A stretch of DNA of 64,000 bases. It comes from Blastomyces gilchristii SLH14081. Lineage: Eukaryota; Ascomycota; Eurotiomycetes; Onygenales; Ajellomycetaceae. Made by a program: the position numbers and the translations under genes. Of this stretch, positions 1 to 12,112 are shown one piece after another (position 1 is the stretch's first letter; each line of letters starts with the position of its first letter). Under the pieces are notes generated by a model. It had not been told where the DNA came from and made no database searches. It worked only from the letters and a program-made list of their open reading frames with translations. The stretch lies in contig NW_003101664.1 of NCBI RefSeq assembly GCF_000003855.2, forward strand, positions 1-64,000. The letters are read 5' to 3'.

Positions 1-123
1 TTCTAAATTAAGAAGAAGAGTGATTTCAAATTACAAGAAAAGATGTATTGAGCGAGGTCAGGTAGTGACACAGGCCACATTTGCGAGGTCAGCTTACATA
101 ACAAGGTCAAGTGGCGCACTTAC
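1..123. other. Unassigned sequence left of X-1
   Basis: Homology to the X-2 element stops at about position 124, and these bases match nothing else in the window. The stretch keeps several CpG sites and carries a twice-repeated GCGAGGTCAG motif, so it looks less mutated than the adjoining repeat. It may be another element's edge or host sequence. No reading frame of note. Confidence 0.4.
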
Positions 124-3023
124 CACTCAAATCACATTCTCTGAGAATATATATATTGAAAGAATCAGAGAGACAGATCTTACACAACTTAATAAATAAT
201 TCATGACTTATAAAAGTAAAGATGCAAGATCTGAGTGAATTATAGTCATTCACAGTACTATTATCAGTATTGAAAAAGAAGAGACTTATAATTAAAAAGT
301 CTTACAAAGTAAGAGAAATCATAGATACTTATAAATCAGATAATCTCACTTATTTCAATCTTTCTATGATTATAAGAAAAGAATGAAAAGCAGTGAAGAA
401 ATCAGATGAATATTACACTTTAATAAGTGATGAGACTGTAGCTGATTGTATAATAACACACTGTAGACAGTGAGTGCAACACAGTAAAGAGTGATCTCAA
501 AGTGACAGACTTGTATATAAGTCAGATTACAGAAGAAAAAGAAATTCAGAGTTGAATTTGACTGTTTATATTAGTTCAATTGCAGAGATCACAGAGGATA
601 AACTATCTGAAATATTCATGAATATATGAGATCAAGTTATCTTGATCTCTGAAGATGCTCAGAGATTGAGTGAGATTAGTTTTAATAAGCTGTTCACTGT
701 AGTGATCTGAGTGAGTGAAGAGAGACAGTATAATATATAAGACAGAATTATAAGATGAAAGCTGCTGAATCTAGTCACTGAATACTGTATTATATAGAGA
801 TTATATAAGAGTAGTAACTAGCAGATAAAGAAAAAGTGTAAGAAAAGAAAAGAGATAATAAATTAATTATCAACTATAAGAGTCAGCTGTAAAAGATAAA
901 TATTATTATACACACTTCATTCATTTTTATACACTACATATTAATCTATTTCCAACACCACATCATCTGAAAAATGTCAAAAATAAAGGAAATCTCAAAA
1001 CTTAAGATCTGTAAGAAATTTGAGAGCTGTAAGCTGCTCTTATAATAACACTGTACATGCTTCTGATTTCTCTACTACTCTGTATACAACATTAATGTCA
1101 TTTATCACAAGATTGACTGAAATGCCAATATAGAAATGCATACATGTATATGTAGAAAAATTGAAGAAGAGTGTAAGACTTTCAGAACCAGAAGTCAGAA
1201 TAGAAAAGATAAAGATAGAAGAAATAAAAGAAGAATAAGATACAGAACTGAATAAATAATAGTAGAAGTCATCTGAGACTGAATGCTTATAACTCAGTGT
1301 ATATATAATCTTTCTCACAGAGAAGAAAGAGAAAGCAATAGAAGAAGCTTAAGAGTAGAAGAAGATAGTCTCAGTAATATTATTATCTTTGATTAAAATG
1401 ATCTCTGACATCAGAGCAACTAAGAACTATTATTAGTGTATAAAATTATAAAAGCAGAGATAATAATTATCAAATGAACATCTGCTGATCTTAGAATTAT
1501 ACACATAATTATAACATATATAAGACTTCTCAGAAAGAGAGAGAGAGATATGAGAGAATACAGAAAGCAGAATACAGTATGTAAATGACTCATTCTCATA
1601 ATAATATCTCAGACAAGACATACAAGTCTCACACTCATGAGTGTAAAAGAGCATAACATCTGTATTTCTATTTCTGAAAATATAGATATCTTTTATTTAC
1701 ATCATAAAGTCAGATAACAGATGTCAGAGAATAGACTGATATAAATCTATTATTCTGATAAAATTCATCAGAGTGAATATTCTTATAATATTGAACTTTA
1801 CAGTTGTAAAAAGTTTCTTAATATCTGTGAATATTATGACTTTGTGTATAATAAAATCTATAATAATTTCCTCTAAGAACAGAAAAATCAGCATCAGAAA
1901 GAAAAAGATAAAAAGAAAAAAGACTTATAATCTTAACACTGTTGAGAGAAGAGATGATTCTCTGATATGAATAAATAATTATCTTATTATAAATATTTAA
2001 AATGAACATAATAATCAGTGTCTGTGATCAAGCTTCAGATAGTTATATTATACACTGTCTTTATATAATAAATTATTCTAGAGATCAGTAAGAAGAGTGA
2101 GAGTGTATACACTGAGAAATGTAATTCACTGAGTCTATATAACATCTTCTTAAAACAGGAAGAGCTAGTAATAAAGGCAGTGACAGAAGCAGAAGTAGCA
2201 GGAGTAGAGATTGTGAGAACAGAGATAGTAAAAGCAGGAGAATCAGACACAGAGACAGGTGTAGAAGATTGAGAGAAAGTAGCAGAGAAAGAAACAGTAA
2301 TAGAAGAAGTAGAGAGAAATGCAGAAGATTTTATCACATATGATATGAGTAATTTCTTTATTATCATATTCTTCAAGTTCTTGATTAATAATTTAACATT
2401 GAGTTCACTATCATTAGCAGATGTAAATCTGTCAACATGTGAAGATTCTATATGAATAAAAATAAACATATCAGTATCTGTGTTTATACAAAATCATGTT
2501 GAAAAACATGATCAGAAATCTGCTGAGAAGGAAAATTATTGAGAGTGTATAAGAAGATGAAGAAGATGTGTCATTTATAATAATATATTCTGACAATCAT
2601 TAGAAGATAAACAAGTTCTGATCATATATATTTCACAAATGTGTTACACTTACTGCTAATAAACTGTCTGGTATGAGAACTATGATAACACTTGTTATGA
2701 GAATAAGAGATTATTGTCAGAAATACATACAATGTAATAGATAAACAGATAGAAGATGTTGAACAGAAGAAGAAGCAGTAATCTTAAATGAAATAATAAT
2801 GATATTTGATAATGACAATGATGAAGAAGATGATTAAAGAATGAGAAAAGTGAGTGAATAAGTGATATAATATAGTGAAAGTTTCTTTGAGAGAGTGTAT
2901 GTGAAATGCTAGCTGAATCAGAGATAGGTCATAAGATCATGAATGCTAGTGACATGCTAATCCGCATGAGACTAGAGCAGATGTTATAGTTATGTAAGTG
3001 TGACTGAATCTGATAAGAGAGAA

Positions 3024-3029
3024 TGTGAT
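3024..3029 (+). repeat. First 6 bp of X-1 3' LTR
   Basis: TGTGAT before GypA-1 is the start of the X LTR (compare the reverse complement of 61198-61363). The LTR continues after the TSD at 10607. Its last five bases, GTGAT, are the left TSD of GypA-1. Confidence 0.8.
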
Positions 3030-3287
3030 TGTAAGAAATCCCGCTTCTCACGGATTCTTTACCTCTATTTCTATCTCTCATGTAATCAATAGAGCTAGCG
3101 GCCCTTGGCTACACACAACTATATAGACTGAAGTTTGTGAATACTATTTATAACTCAGCTTGAATACTATTATATATTTAATCTTTACATTTTATCTTTC
3201 TACTGTGAATACTTCTAGTAATTAACAGTATATATTATATCAAGCTGTAAACATCTGAATAATCATCTGTGAGCACTTATTCTTACA
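3030..3287 (+). repeat. GypA-1 5' LTR
   Basis: 258 bp, from TGTAAGAAATCCCGC to CTTATTCTTACA. The first 80 bases keep a few CpGs and GGC/CCC runs that the inner parts have lost. Confidence 0.95.
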
Positions 3288-3319
3288 TTTTAAGCTCAGT
3301 CAGTCAGCAACTGCCTGTT

Positions 3320-6300
3320 ATGACTGAAAGAACTAGAAACTTATATACTTCAATCTCTGTGAACTCTACTACAGACACTCAGAAGCAGTTATCTGAATTA
3401 TGAATAATTCTCATAAAAGAAGTCTCAGAGAACTTATTAACTACTTATAAGATATCATTCTCTGTATCTGTGACAGAGAAACTTTCTGAACTTATGAATA
3501 AATCAATCTCAATGAAGAATATTCTTGAGTATCTTCTACAGAACTAAGCTATTTTTCTATAAGAAATACTTACTATCTGTAAACATTCTTAAACTGAGTC
3601 TCTAAACATAATCTTCAGAGATATCTATGAACTGAAAAGAAACTTTCTTAAGTTATAACTACTTAAGATTACTTATTGAATCACAATCTATAAAAGCTTT
3701 TATAAGTTTGTATTTGAAATTGACTTACAAGTCTGACTATGTGATATGAAAGATGAAGAAGCTGTTATCTATATAATAACAGATCTCTATTACACTGAAG
3801 TCAAGAACTGGCTGAATTATCTAGAGAATAATTATAAGAGATTTCACTAATCTGTTCTCAAGATCTATTTAGAGAATAAGTTAAAGAACTCTGTAAGTCA
3901 GACAGAGAACATCTGAACTGTAATTATTAATATTAGAAAAAGAGGTGAGAAATCTGATGAAGACTACTTACAGTACTTTATAAAATTATGATATAAATTG
4001 AGATCTGTGAAAACAGAGCTCTGAAATAAGATCTGAATAATGATATTTATAAAGAGACTAAATAAAGATATATAGAATAAGTTTATTGAGTAAGACTCTA
4101 AGTTCTTAACTCTGAAGAAACTGATAACTTTTATTCATTACTTATAAATTACTGTGAGAGTCATAGATCTGTGAAGAGCAGATCACTGACTGACTCTGTG
4201 AGAGTCAGAATAACAGAGAACAGATTTATTAGAAAAAGATAACAAGATACAGAGAGATTTATATCTGACTACTGAGTAGAGAGAGAGAGCTTTATAAGCT
4301 TCTGTAAACAGAGTGTATAATAGAGAGACTAAGAAAAAGAGACTCTGCTTTATCTATTCTAAATCAGAATATCTCTGTGCAAACTATTCAGATAAATTAA
4401 AATAGAAATTTGAAGAGTTATGAACAGAGTCAGTAACAGTCTTTTTAAGAATCTTGAAGCTGATATCTGAATCTGTTACTTCTCTGATGAAAATGCTTAC
4501 TTATGAAGAGAGACTGCACTGCAGTACTGCTGTCTTATAAGTATGAGAAGTATTGATAAACTCAGAATCTCAGGTCACTGTGATGTTTCTAAAGCTCACA
4601 GAGTAAATAAGCTGAAAGATGAAGACTGAGAATCTACTCTTGTAATAAGCAGAGTGTGAGAACTCAGATCTGAGAGTTAAGAGACTGATAAGAGTCATCT
4701 TTGAATTACAAGATCTCTCTGAAACCTGAAGAAGATTTGTGAAAACTGTGATTATTGTAAATATCACAGATGATATGTACTTGAGACTTGTATAACTTCA
4801 AAGACACAATTCATACATAGCTGTTTATAAGTCAGGTTTATACTTCTGATCAGTGTTGACAGACTTACTCACAGAGATAGAATCAGTTGATGCTACAGAG
4901 TTAATTAGAGAAGATAAGCTTATTTATATAATGACTTTATAAGTATCTGAGAATCTCACAGTTATAAAAACTGAGCTTCAGATATCAGAGAAATACTGAG
5001 ATCTTACAGAGATATTCAGTTTAGTAAAGATAGCTAAGCTTTCTTCTCACTATGAGAAGAATCTGATAATAGATTTGATAGAAGAATAGAAACTCTTCTA
5101 GAAATTAATCTATAAACTCTCTCATTATAAGACAGAGATCTTGTGAACCTATGTAAAGAAGAATCTGAAGAATGACTTTATCTGATCTTTACAGGTCTCT
5201 GCAGAAGTCTCTGTGATATTTATAAAGAAGAAGAATGAAGATTTCAGATTGTGTATAGACTACTGTAATCTGAACTTTAAGATAATAAAGAGCTGCTACT
5301 CTCTGTCTCTGATTAAGAATGTAATTAACTGTCTTACAGAAGCTGTTATATTCATATAACTGAATATAATCAATATATATACATGACTGTGAATACAGTC
5401 TGAGAATGAATAAAAGACTGTCTTTAGAACTGCACTGAGATTGTTTGAATATCTAGTAGTGTCTTTTGATCTGACTAATACTCTCATGATATTTCAGTCT
5501 TTTATTAATAAAATACTTCATGTATATCTGAATGTCTTTGTAATAATATATCTGAATAATGTGATAGTGTACTCTGCAAAGAAGAAAGAACACACTGAGT
5601 ATATATAAAGTGTATTGAAGATCTTAGATAAGACAGAACTGTATATTAAGTTTGTGAAGTGTAACTTCAGTACTCACTGAATTAATTTTCTAGAATATGT
5701 AATCACTGCAGATGATATTCAGATGAAATCTTTATAAATTAAGACTATTCTATCATGACTGAAGTTAACTAGTATTTATGAGATTCAGATCTTTCTGAGC
5801 TTTGTGAATTTCTATAGATGATTTATCTTTGTATTTATAAGAATCTTCTTAACTCTTACAGACATGCTGAAGAGTGAAAATAAAAAGAAGTCATTCTATA
5901 AATAGAGAATGAAAAGATTATTGAGAAGAAAGAACTATAAGAACTTTCTTATCTCAGAAGCTCACAGAGTTTTTATAAGATTAAAACAGATATTTATAAA
6001 TACAGTGATACTATTTCACTTTGATCTCTTGCTCTTAATTAGATTGAAGATAGATATCTTCTTCTTTATAATTTCAGAAATAGTCTTATAACTACAGTTA
6101 AATGAGAACTGAGTTTCAGTGATCTTTTTCTTATGAAAGATACAACTCACAGAGATTAACTATAACATTTATAATTAAAAGTTTCTTATAATAGTGAAAT
6201 TCTTCTGTCACTGATATCACTACTTGAAGAATCTTATAACAGTGATTACTGTTAGAACTAATTATAATAGCTTATAATAGTTTACTTTAATTAAGAAACT

Positions 6301-8569
6301 CTTGTAATAATAGATTTACTAAGCTCAGAAACTGAGTGAGTTCTGATTCAAGATAGAATATATTAAGAAAACTAAGAACTCAGTAGACAGACTCTCTTAC
6401 AGATCAGACTATATTAAAAAGACCAGGATAACAGATATAGAGAGACTAGAGAAGGCAGAAAAGCTTTATAAAATGCTCAGACTAAGTGTTATAAAGAGAT
6501 TAACTGAAGAGTCTCTTAATTCTCTGTGAGAAAAGAGAGAGAAGAAAGAGAAGAAGTCTGTACAACTACTCTCTATAATACTGAGAGTTAACACTCTGAA
6601 AATCTCTGTAAGAATTCTTGAAGAGAATATCTATAATCTGAAGAATTTACAGGCTTTGAGAAGCACTGTGAAAGACCTGATATAAGAGAAAACAGAGTAT
6701 AAGTCTTTATAAGATCTTTTATTCAGATTATCTGAACTGTAACTGAAGAATGAATATACTCAGTATATTCAGAAACTGCTTATAGCAGAGACTAATGCTG
6801 CAGAAATAAAGAATTGAAGAGACTTAAATAATCTCTTGTAAAGAGAGAGTCAGATTTATATATCTATGAATGAGTTTCTATGTATAGAACTTATTAAAAG
6901 ATATCATGACTTTTCTCTAGTGAGTCATTTTACAGATACTAGAACTCATGAGTTACTTATAAGAAAATACTTCTGACTGAAGATGTGAGAACTTGTGAAG
7001 AAAATAGTGAATTCTTATACTATTTATCAGAGTTTGCAGATAGTGTGATTCAGATTATATAAAGAACTTACTTCTTTACTCATTCTATGAAAACCTTAAA
7101 AACAGCTAGAAATAAATACTCTTGTGAGTCTCTCTGAAAGTAAGAACATATATAATATCTATTTTAACAGTGTGCTGATGATAGTGAATTACTTTACTAA
7201 GATGACACACTTTATACTCATCTATAAGAACTTAAAGTTAAAGAATTTGACTCATATCTTTGTCTGTGATGTGATCTGATTGCATAAGTTGTCTATGAAT
7301 ATTATCTCAGACAGAGAATCAATCTTTACAGAAGAGTTCTGATCTGATCTGATAACTATACTGAAGATTTCATGAGATCTAAGCATGACTTTTCATCAAC
7401 AGACAGATGATCAGATAGAACATCTGATAAGTATATTGAAACAGTATTTACAGTGCTTTATCAATTACAATTAGAATAACTGAGTGTATTAATTATCACT
7501 TACAGAGTTTGTGTATAACAACTCAAAGCATGTCAGTATAGATAAAACCCTCTTTAAAATGCTTACTGAGACTTATCTGTGAATGATCTTGATAAATCTG
7601 TGAGAGTATACTATAGAGTGTGATGATACCTGTGAACAGGCTGAGAGAATTCAGAATATCTGTGGCGGGCTGCGCCTGATCAATCATATAGACTATTCCG
7701 TTACACTCCACAGATTCCACGTACGCTCCGATCTTCGGCCATTCTCGATCGCCACTCCGATTCTCGGCCATTCTCGATCACCGATCCTCGGCTGCTACGA
7801 ACGCGCATATATTCTTCCGCCCCGAAGCTCCACCGCGTACGCCACCACATACACATATAAATATCCACCTCGATCGCTGATTCTCGCACTTTCTCTTTCT
7901 TTCCTTCTCCAGCGTTTTTATCTTTGTTATATAAGACCTATCAATATTATACCGATCTATTCGGCGTAGACTTCTTACAATATCTGAGAGAAAGTCTGTG
8001 AATTCTTGAGAAAGACTCAAGAGTATCAGAAGAGATACTATGACTTCAAGTATATTATAAAGAGTTTTAAGAAAGATGATAGAGTCTGACTGAGTTTAGA
8101 AAACATTATTATACAGAGATCTAGTAAGAAGCTGAATCTCTTACAGACAGAGTTTTATAAGATTATAAAGAAAGTTAGCTTATAGTTCTACAGATTGAAA
8201 CTGTTATCTGAGTTACAGATATATAATATTTTTTATATCTCTTTACTCTATGAATATAAGAAATTCTTAGAAGAGAATTCTGTGACTCATCACTCTATTC
8301 ATAAAGCACTAGAGAGTGAAAGAGAATATCAGATTAAAGAGATTATTAACTCAAAGAAGTGAGATTGTAAGCTCTGATTCAAGATTCAGTGATAAGAATA
8401 TTCTGATAAGATAAATAAGTTCACTTAAGAATTATTCAGATAAATAAGATATCTGCAGAAGCTGAGATATAACTTTTATACTGTGAATTCTGATAAGTTA
8501 GAATAATATAATCTTTATTAAGAATCTGATTATGATAAAGATATTAACACTGTCATTTACAAATTCTAG
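3320..8569 (+). pseudogene. GypA-1 gag-pol pseudogene
   Basis: One continuous frame runs from ATG 3320 to TAG 8567-8569. Once the 324-bp solo LTR insertion (319 bp plus 5-bp TSD) is removed it is 1642 codons, the same as in GypA-2 and GypA-3. Gag-pol is thus a single fused frame without frameshift. The zinc knuckle (residues 343-356, from 4346) reads C-x2-Y-x4-Y-x4-Y here where GypA-3 has the full C-x2-C-x4-H-x4-C. The RT active-site box reads YLNN near 5546 where family members have YLDD. RNase H-like sequence lies around 5880-6300, the integrase core around 6900-7560, and a chromodomain-like C-terminus with EYQIKEI around 8310-8500. Nonsense codons are mainly at Trp or Gln sites, as expected from RIP. 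Confidence 0.92.
7661..7979 (+). mobile_element. Solo LTR of element R, inserted in GypA-1 integrase
   Basis: A 319-bp TG...CA sequence starting TGTGGCGGGCTGCGCC and ending CTTCTTACA. It is flanked by the perfect 5-bp TSD ATATC (7656-7660, 7980-7984). It matches the R-2 5' LTR (33251-33559) and the shorter R-1 LTR (28227-28411). It is GC-rich with many CpGs, while the surrounding GypA-1 is heavily mutated. It was therefore gained after GypA-1 was RIPed, or escaped as a short lone repeat. The insertion preserves the gag-pol frame length modulo 3, by chance. Confidence 0.93.
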
Positions 8570-10343
8570 TTTATAAGATGATGAGTTTCTACTGAGATGA
8601 ACAGTCTGCAGTGTATGTAAGAAAAGAAGAAATCATATTCTTATTAAAGCTAAAAAACAAGAAAATAAACAGGGCTGTGAACACAATTTAGAGACTAATA
8701 AAGAAAAAATAAAGAAAACTCACACTTATACTCTTAATATCTGTGATACTTAATCTCTTTATAACTATCAATTTCTCTCTTCAAAGAAGCAGAGAGTATT
8801 ATATCTGTGATACAGATAATTGTTGCATTTGATACAAAGACTGTCAGAAATGCATAGACTTCAGAGAAGTCAGATATCAGAGTATACACAGTTGTGACAG
8901 AGTCTTGAGAGCTGGTCATCTGTGTGTGTGATCAGATATCTCTTATAAAGCTGTGTCTGCTCTTTCAGTTGTGCTGAAGTATTCAGTCTGAAAATAATTG
9001 AGATATGAAGAGAGAGTTTATCTGCTCAGATTAACTCTTATCACAAATTCATAGCATTCACATTGTCTTGATTATCTGGATTTTGCGGGTACCTGAGAAT
9101 TCATCTCTCATTGACAATGAGATTGTGAAAATGTGCTGTGATACAAGAATCATTGATGAGAAATCTAGACATATTTACATATATCTGATCAGAGATTGTG
9201 TGAGTAGAAGAAAAGTGATTGTAGATCTGCAGAGCTGCAGAAGACACTGATAACACAGAGAGCTTTGCAAGAACTGTTAGCTAGAATCTGTAAGAAATTA
9301 CTTATGAAAAGACTTATAGTAAAGAGAAGAACTGTGCTACTCAGAGTCAGAGACTGACTGAGAAAAGACATGGAATTGACTGCTAGTCTGAAGATCAGAT
9401 ATAGTAACAGAACTGAAGAAGATAAAGACACAGTTATGAGCAGCAGTATCTCTGCTTCATCAGCTAGTGAAAAGCAATCAGAGAAGTTATAAGAATGCTT
9501 ATAAGAAGCTCAGCAGTAATTAAACATTATTGTAAAGATATTGAAATTGAAAAATTTTTTATTCTTGAAAAGTTCTTGAATTAATATATAGATATTGTCA
9601 GAAATACTCTCTCTCTATTATCTGAGTAAAAATACTTCACAGATGAATGAGAATACTCACAGTTTATAAGAATGAGAGCTGTTATAGAAAAAGAGAAAAG
9701 AAGATAAGATTCTGTGAACAGATCTGAAATATTTATACTACTCTAGAGAGGTTTACTTACACTATGAGTGATTTCATAGAATAGTCAGATCACTCTAGTA
9801 AATAAGAGTGATTATGAATTATAGATCTGAATCTTTCTATGTAACTATAAAGAGTAATTATAGACTATGAATATCTTGACTCTATAATTCTACAGAGTTA
9901 ATGAAAGAATGAAAAATTTCTCATAATTCTACAGTGTTAAAGAACAATGATTCATAAGAATAAGTGAAAGATTAACTCATAAATACTTCTCTTTGATGAG
10001 AATAATCTTATAGAGAGTGATTCATCTGTGAGATGAATCTGTGTAATAATTATACAAGAATCTTGTGAAAATGATTAAGAGTTAATCAGAACTCTTCTAT
10101 ATAAAAGATACAAGATGAATCTGTGTGATAGTCAGAGAAGAATCTATAGACTACAAAGAATCTCATAAAATAAGAAACTGAGTGACAGACTCTTTTTTCT
10201 TTATAATAATAAAGAATTTTTCCTCACTGAGATTTTTTATAGATATGAAGAATTTTTAGTAAGTATCACTGCAGTGCTGAGCTGATTCTATGAAGTTACT
10301 CAGTGAAAGGCTTTGCAGATGAAGTCTTAGAGAGGAGAAAATA
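8570..10343 (+). other. GypA-1 post-pol segment, function unknown
   Basis: 1.77 kb between the gag-pol stop and the 3' LTR, conserved in all three complete GypA copies (also 17433-19208 and 35265-37040). The sense strand has long stretches where most stops are TGA/TAG/TAA of RIP type. It includes a Cys-rich portion near 8790-8900 with several CxxC spacings and an acidic portion near 9400-9500. Short antisense frames (minus 8734-8919, minus 9189-9431) are also shared by the copies. A third ORF is possible on either strand, or this may be a long 3' untranslated region. No family recognised. Confidence 0.55.
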
Positions 10344-10601
10344 TGTAAGAAATTTCACTTCTTATAGATTCTTTATCTCTATTTCTATCTCTCATATAAT
10401 CAATAGAGCTAGCGGCTCTTGACTACATATAACTATATAGACTGGAGTTCACAAATACTATTCATAACTCAGCTTGAATACTATTATATATTTAATCTCT
10501 ACATTTTATCTTTCTACTACAAATACTTCTAGTAGTTAACAGTACATATCACGCCAAGCTGCAAACACCCGAATAATCGCCTGCGAGCACTTATTCTTAC
10601 A
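10344..10601 (+). repeat. GypA-1 3' LTR
   Basis: 258 bp, from TGTAAGAAATTTC to CTTATTCTTACA. The inner (left) part is strongly mutated. The outermost 50 bases keep the unmutated form (ACACCCGAATAATCGCC, CTGCGAGC). The TSD GTGAT follows at 10602. Confidence 0.95.
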
Positions 10602-10606
10602 GTGAT

Positions 10607-10767
10607 TCAAAAGAATGTACAACTGTCAGATAATAACACAGCTGCTTCTGAACTTACTTACAAGTGTAAAGAGGTCATAGCAGCCACTAATTAATTTAGT
10701 GTATGATATATAAGAAGCCAGCGTACGCCTGTAATTGTATACTGACTTAAGCAATCTTTGAATCATA
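10607..10767 (+). repeat. Remainder of X-1 3' LTR
   Basis: It aligns in reverse complement with 53076-53251 and 61198-61363, the two LTRs of X-2. It ends CTTTGAATCATA, where the intact form is GAATCACA. With 3024-3029 it makes a 167-bp LTR. Confidence 0.85.
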
Positions 10768-11430
10768 ATATAAGTAATAGCTTCTTCATCTTTCATATTA
10801 TATAGCTGAGCTTATAAGTCAATTTCAAAAGCAAACTTATAAAAGCTTTTATAAATTATGATTCAGTAGTTAATCTTAAGTAGTCACAGCTTAAGAAAGT
10901 TTCTTTTCAGTTTATAGATATCTCTGAAAATTATGTCTAGAGACTTAGTTTAAGAGTGTTTATAAATAGTAAGTATTTCTTATAAAAAAATAACTTAATT
11001 CTGTGAAAGATGCTTAAGAATGTTCTTCATTGAAATTGATTTATTTATAAGTTCAGAGAATTTCTCTGTTACAGATACAGAGAATAATATTCTGTAAGTA
11101 ATTAATAAGTTCTTTAAAACTTCTTTTATAGAAGTTATTTATAATTTAGATAACTACTTCTAAGTGTCTACAGTAGAGTTTATAGAGATTAAAGTATATA
11201 AGTTTTTAGTTCTTTTAGTTATAACAGGTGATTACTGACTGAGAGAGCTTGAAATGTAAAAATAAGTATTTATAAGTGATTATTCAGATATTTACAGCTT
11301 GATATAATATATACTGTTAACTACTAGAAGTATTCACAGTATAAAAATAAAATATAGAAGTTAAATATATAATAGTATTTAAGCTGAGTTATAAATAGTA
11401 TTTATAAACTTCAGTTTATATAGTTATATA
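10768..11430 (-). mobile_element. GypA-4, 5' end of a truncated GypA copy (part 1)
   Basis: Reading leftwards on the minus strand, this is the first part of GypA gag (homologous to 3320-3790 of GypA-1) preceded by the LTR, which starts at 11255. The LTR is cut at 11430 by Y-1 and resumes at 19594-19675. Gag is cut at 10767 by the X-1 LTR and the rest is not in the window. The initiator ATG reads ATA. It is the most heavily mutated GypA copy here, which fits an old host insertion. Confidence 0.88.
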
Positions 11431-11822
11431 TAGACTAGCCGCTGAGATTATGAATTTTATATTTGATCTTGTTTAGTCTGATCTTATACATTTCTTAATG
11501 TGAATCCCACTGAGACTAGTTATTAAAAAAACATGTAAAGTGACTATATATGAGATCTTAAAATGAAATTATGACTTGAAAAAAATGAGAAAGTAATCTC
11601 ATTTAATCTCATTTAGTTTTATTCTTAATATAAAGTGACTCTTTTTAGACATTTTAAGGTTTTTTTTAGACTATTTTTAATTTTTTAAAAAGTAACACTT
11701 TTTGATAATACTTAAATAAGATTTAAAGTCATTTAAAGCAATAAAAATAATTTAAATTAAGAAGTGAAAATCATAATCTCATTTAAAAAATGTAATAAGA
11801 GTAAACAGTAAGTCTCACTGAG

Positions 11823-12080
11823 TGTAAGAAATCCCGCTCCTCGCGGATTCTTTACCTCTATTTCTATCTCTTGTGTAATCAATAGGGTTAGCAGCCCTTG
11901 ACTACACACAACTATATAGACTGAAGTTCGCGAATACTATTCATAACTCAGCTTGAATGCTAATATACATTTAATCTCTACATTTTATCTTTCTACTGTG
12001 AATACTTCTAGTAGTTAACAGTATATATCACATCAAGCTGCAAACATCTGAATAATTATCTATGAGCACTTATTCTTACA
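11823..12080 (+). repeat. GypA-3 5' LTR
   Basis: 258 bp. The outer end is almost unmutated (TCCCGCTCCTCGCGG, AATAGGGTTAGCAGCCC). CpGs are lost further inside. Confidence 0.95.
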
Positions 12081-12112
12081 TTTCAAGCTCAGTCAGTCAG
12101 CAACTGCCTGTT

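Larger units (their letters stand above)
3030..10601 (+). mobile_element. GypA-1, complete RIP-degraded Ty3/Gypsy chromovirus
   Basis: A complete LTR retrotransposon with two 258-bp LTRs (3030-3287, 10344-10601) that start TGTAAGAAAT and end TTCTTACA. It is flanked by the perfect TSD GTGAT (3025-3029 and 10602-10606). Domain order after the 5' LTR is gag with a zinc knuckle, protease, reverse transcriptase, RNase H, integrase, chromodomain, then a 1.8-kb non-pol segment. With the R solo LTR and its TSD removed the length is 7248 bp, against 7250 bp for GypA-2 and GypA-3. It inserted in the X-1 3' LTR. Inactive because of many nonsense codons. Confidence 0.95.
124..10767 (+). mobile_element. 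X-1, 5'-truncated Ty3/Gypsy element X, split by GypA-1
   Basis: The reverse complement of 124-3029 aligns with 53251-56170 of the complete element X-2, so this is the 3' third of X in plus orientation: the very end of pol, the long post-integrase region, and the start of the 3' LTR. GypA-1 sits inside that LTR. The LTR resumes at 10607 and ends at 10767, where GypA-4 gag sequence begins. The 5' part of X-1, with its gag and most of pol, is missing because homology ends at about 124. It is heavily RIP-mutated. Short open frames on both strands (for example minus 2035-2469 and minus 1040-1318) are shared with X-2, but I cannot assign them a protein family. Confidence 0.8.

Noticed and set aside
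2035..2469. 144-codon Ser/Thr-rich minus-strand ORF as a host secreted or wall protein
   Set aside because: It lies in transposon X opposite the sense strand and recurs in X-2. Kept only as an unresolved observation.
10602..10767. Independent 165-bp MITE with GTGRTTC termini
   Set aside because: The same sequence occurs as a direct repeat at both ends of X-2, so it is the X LTR.
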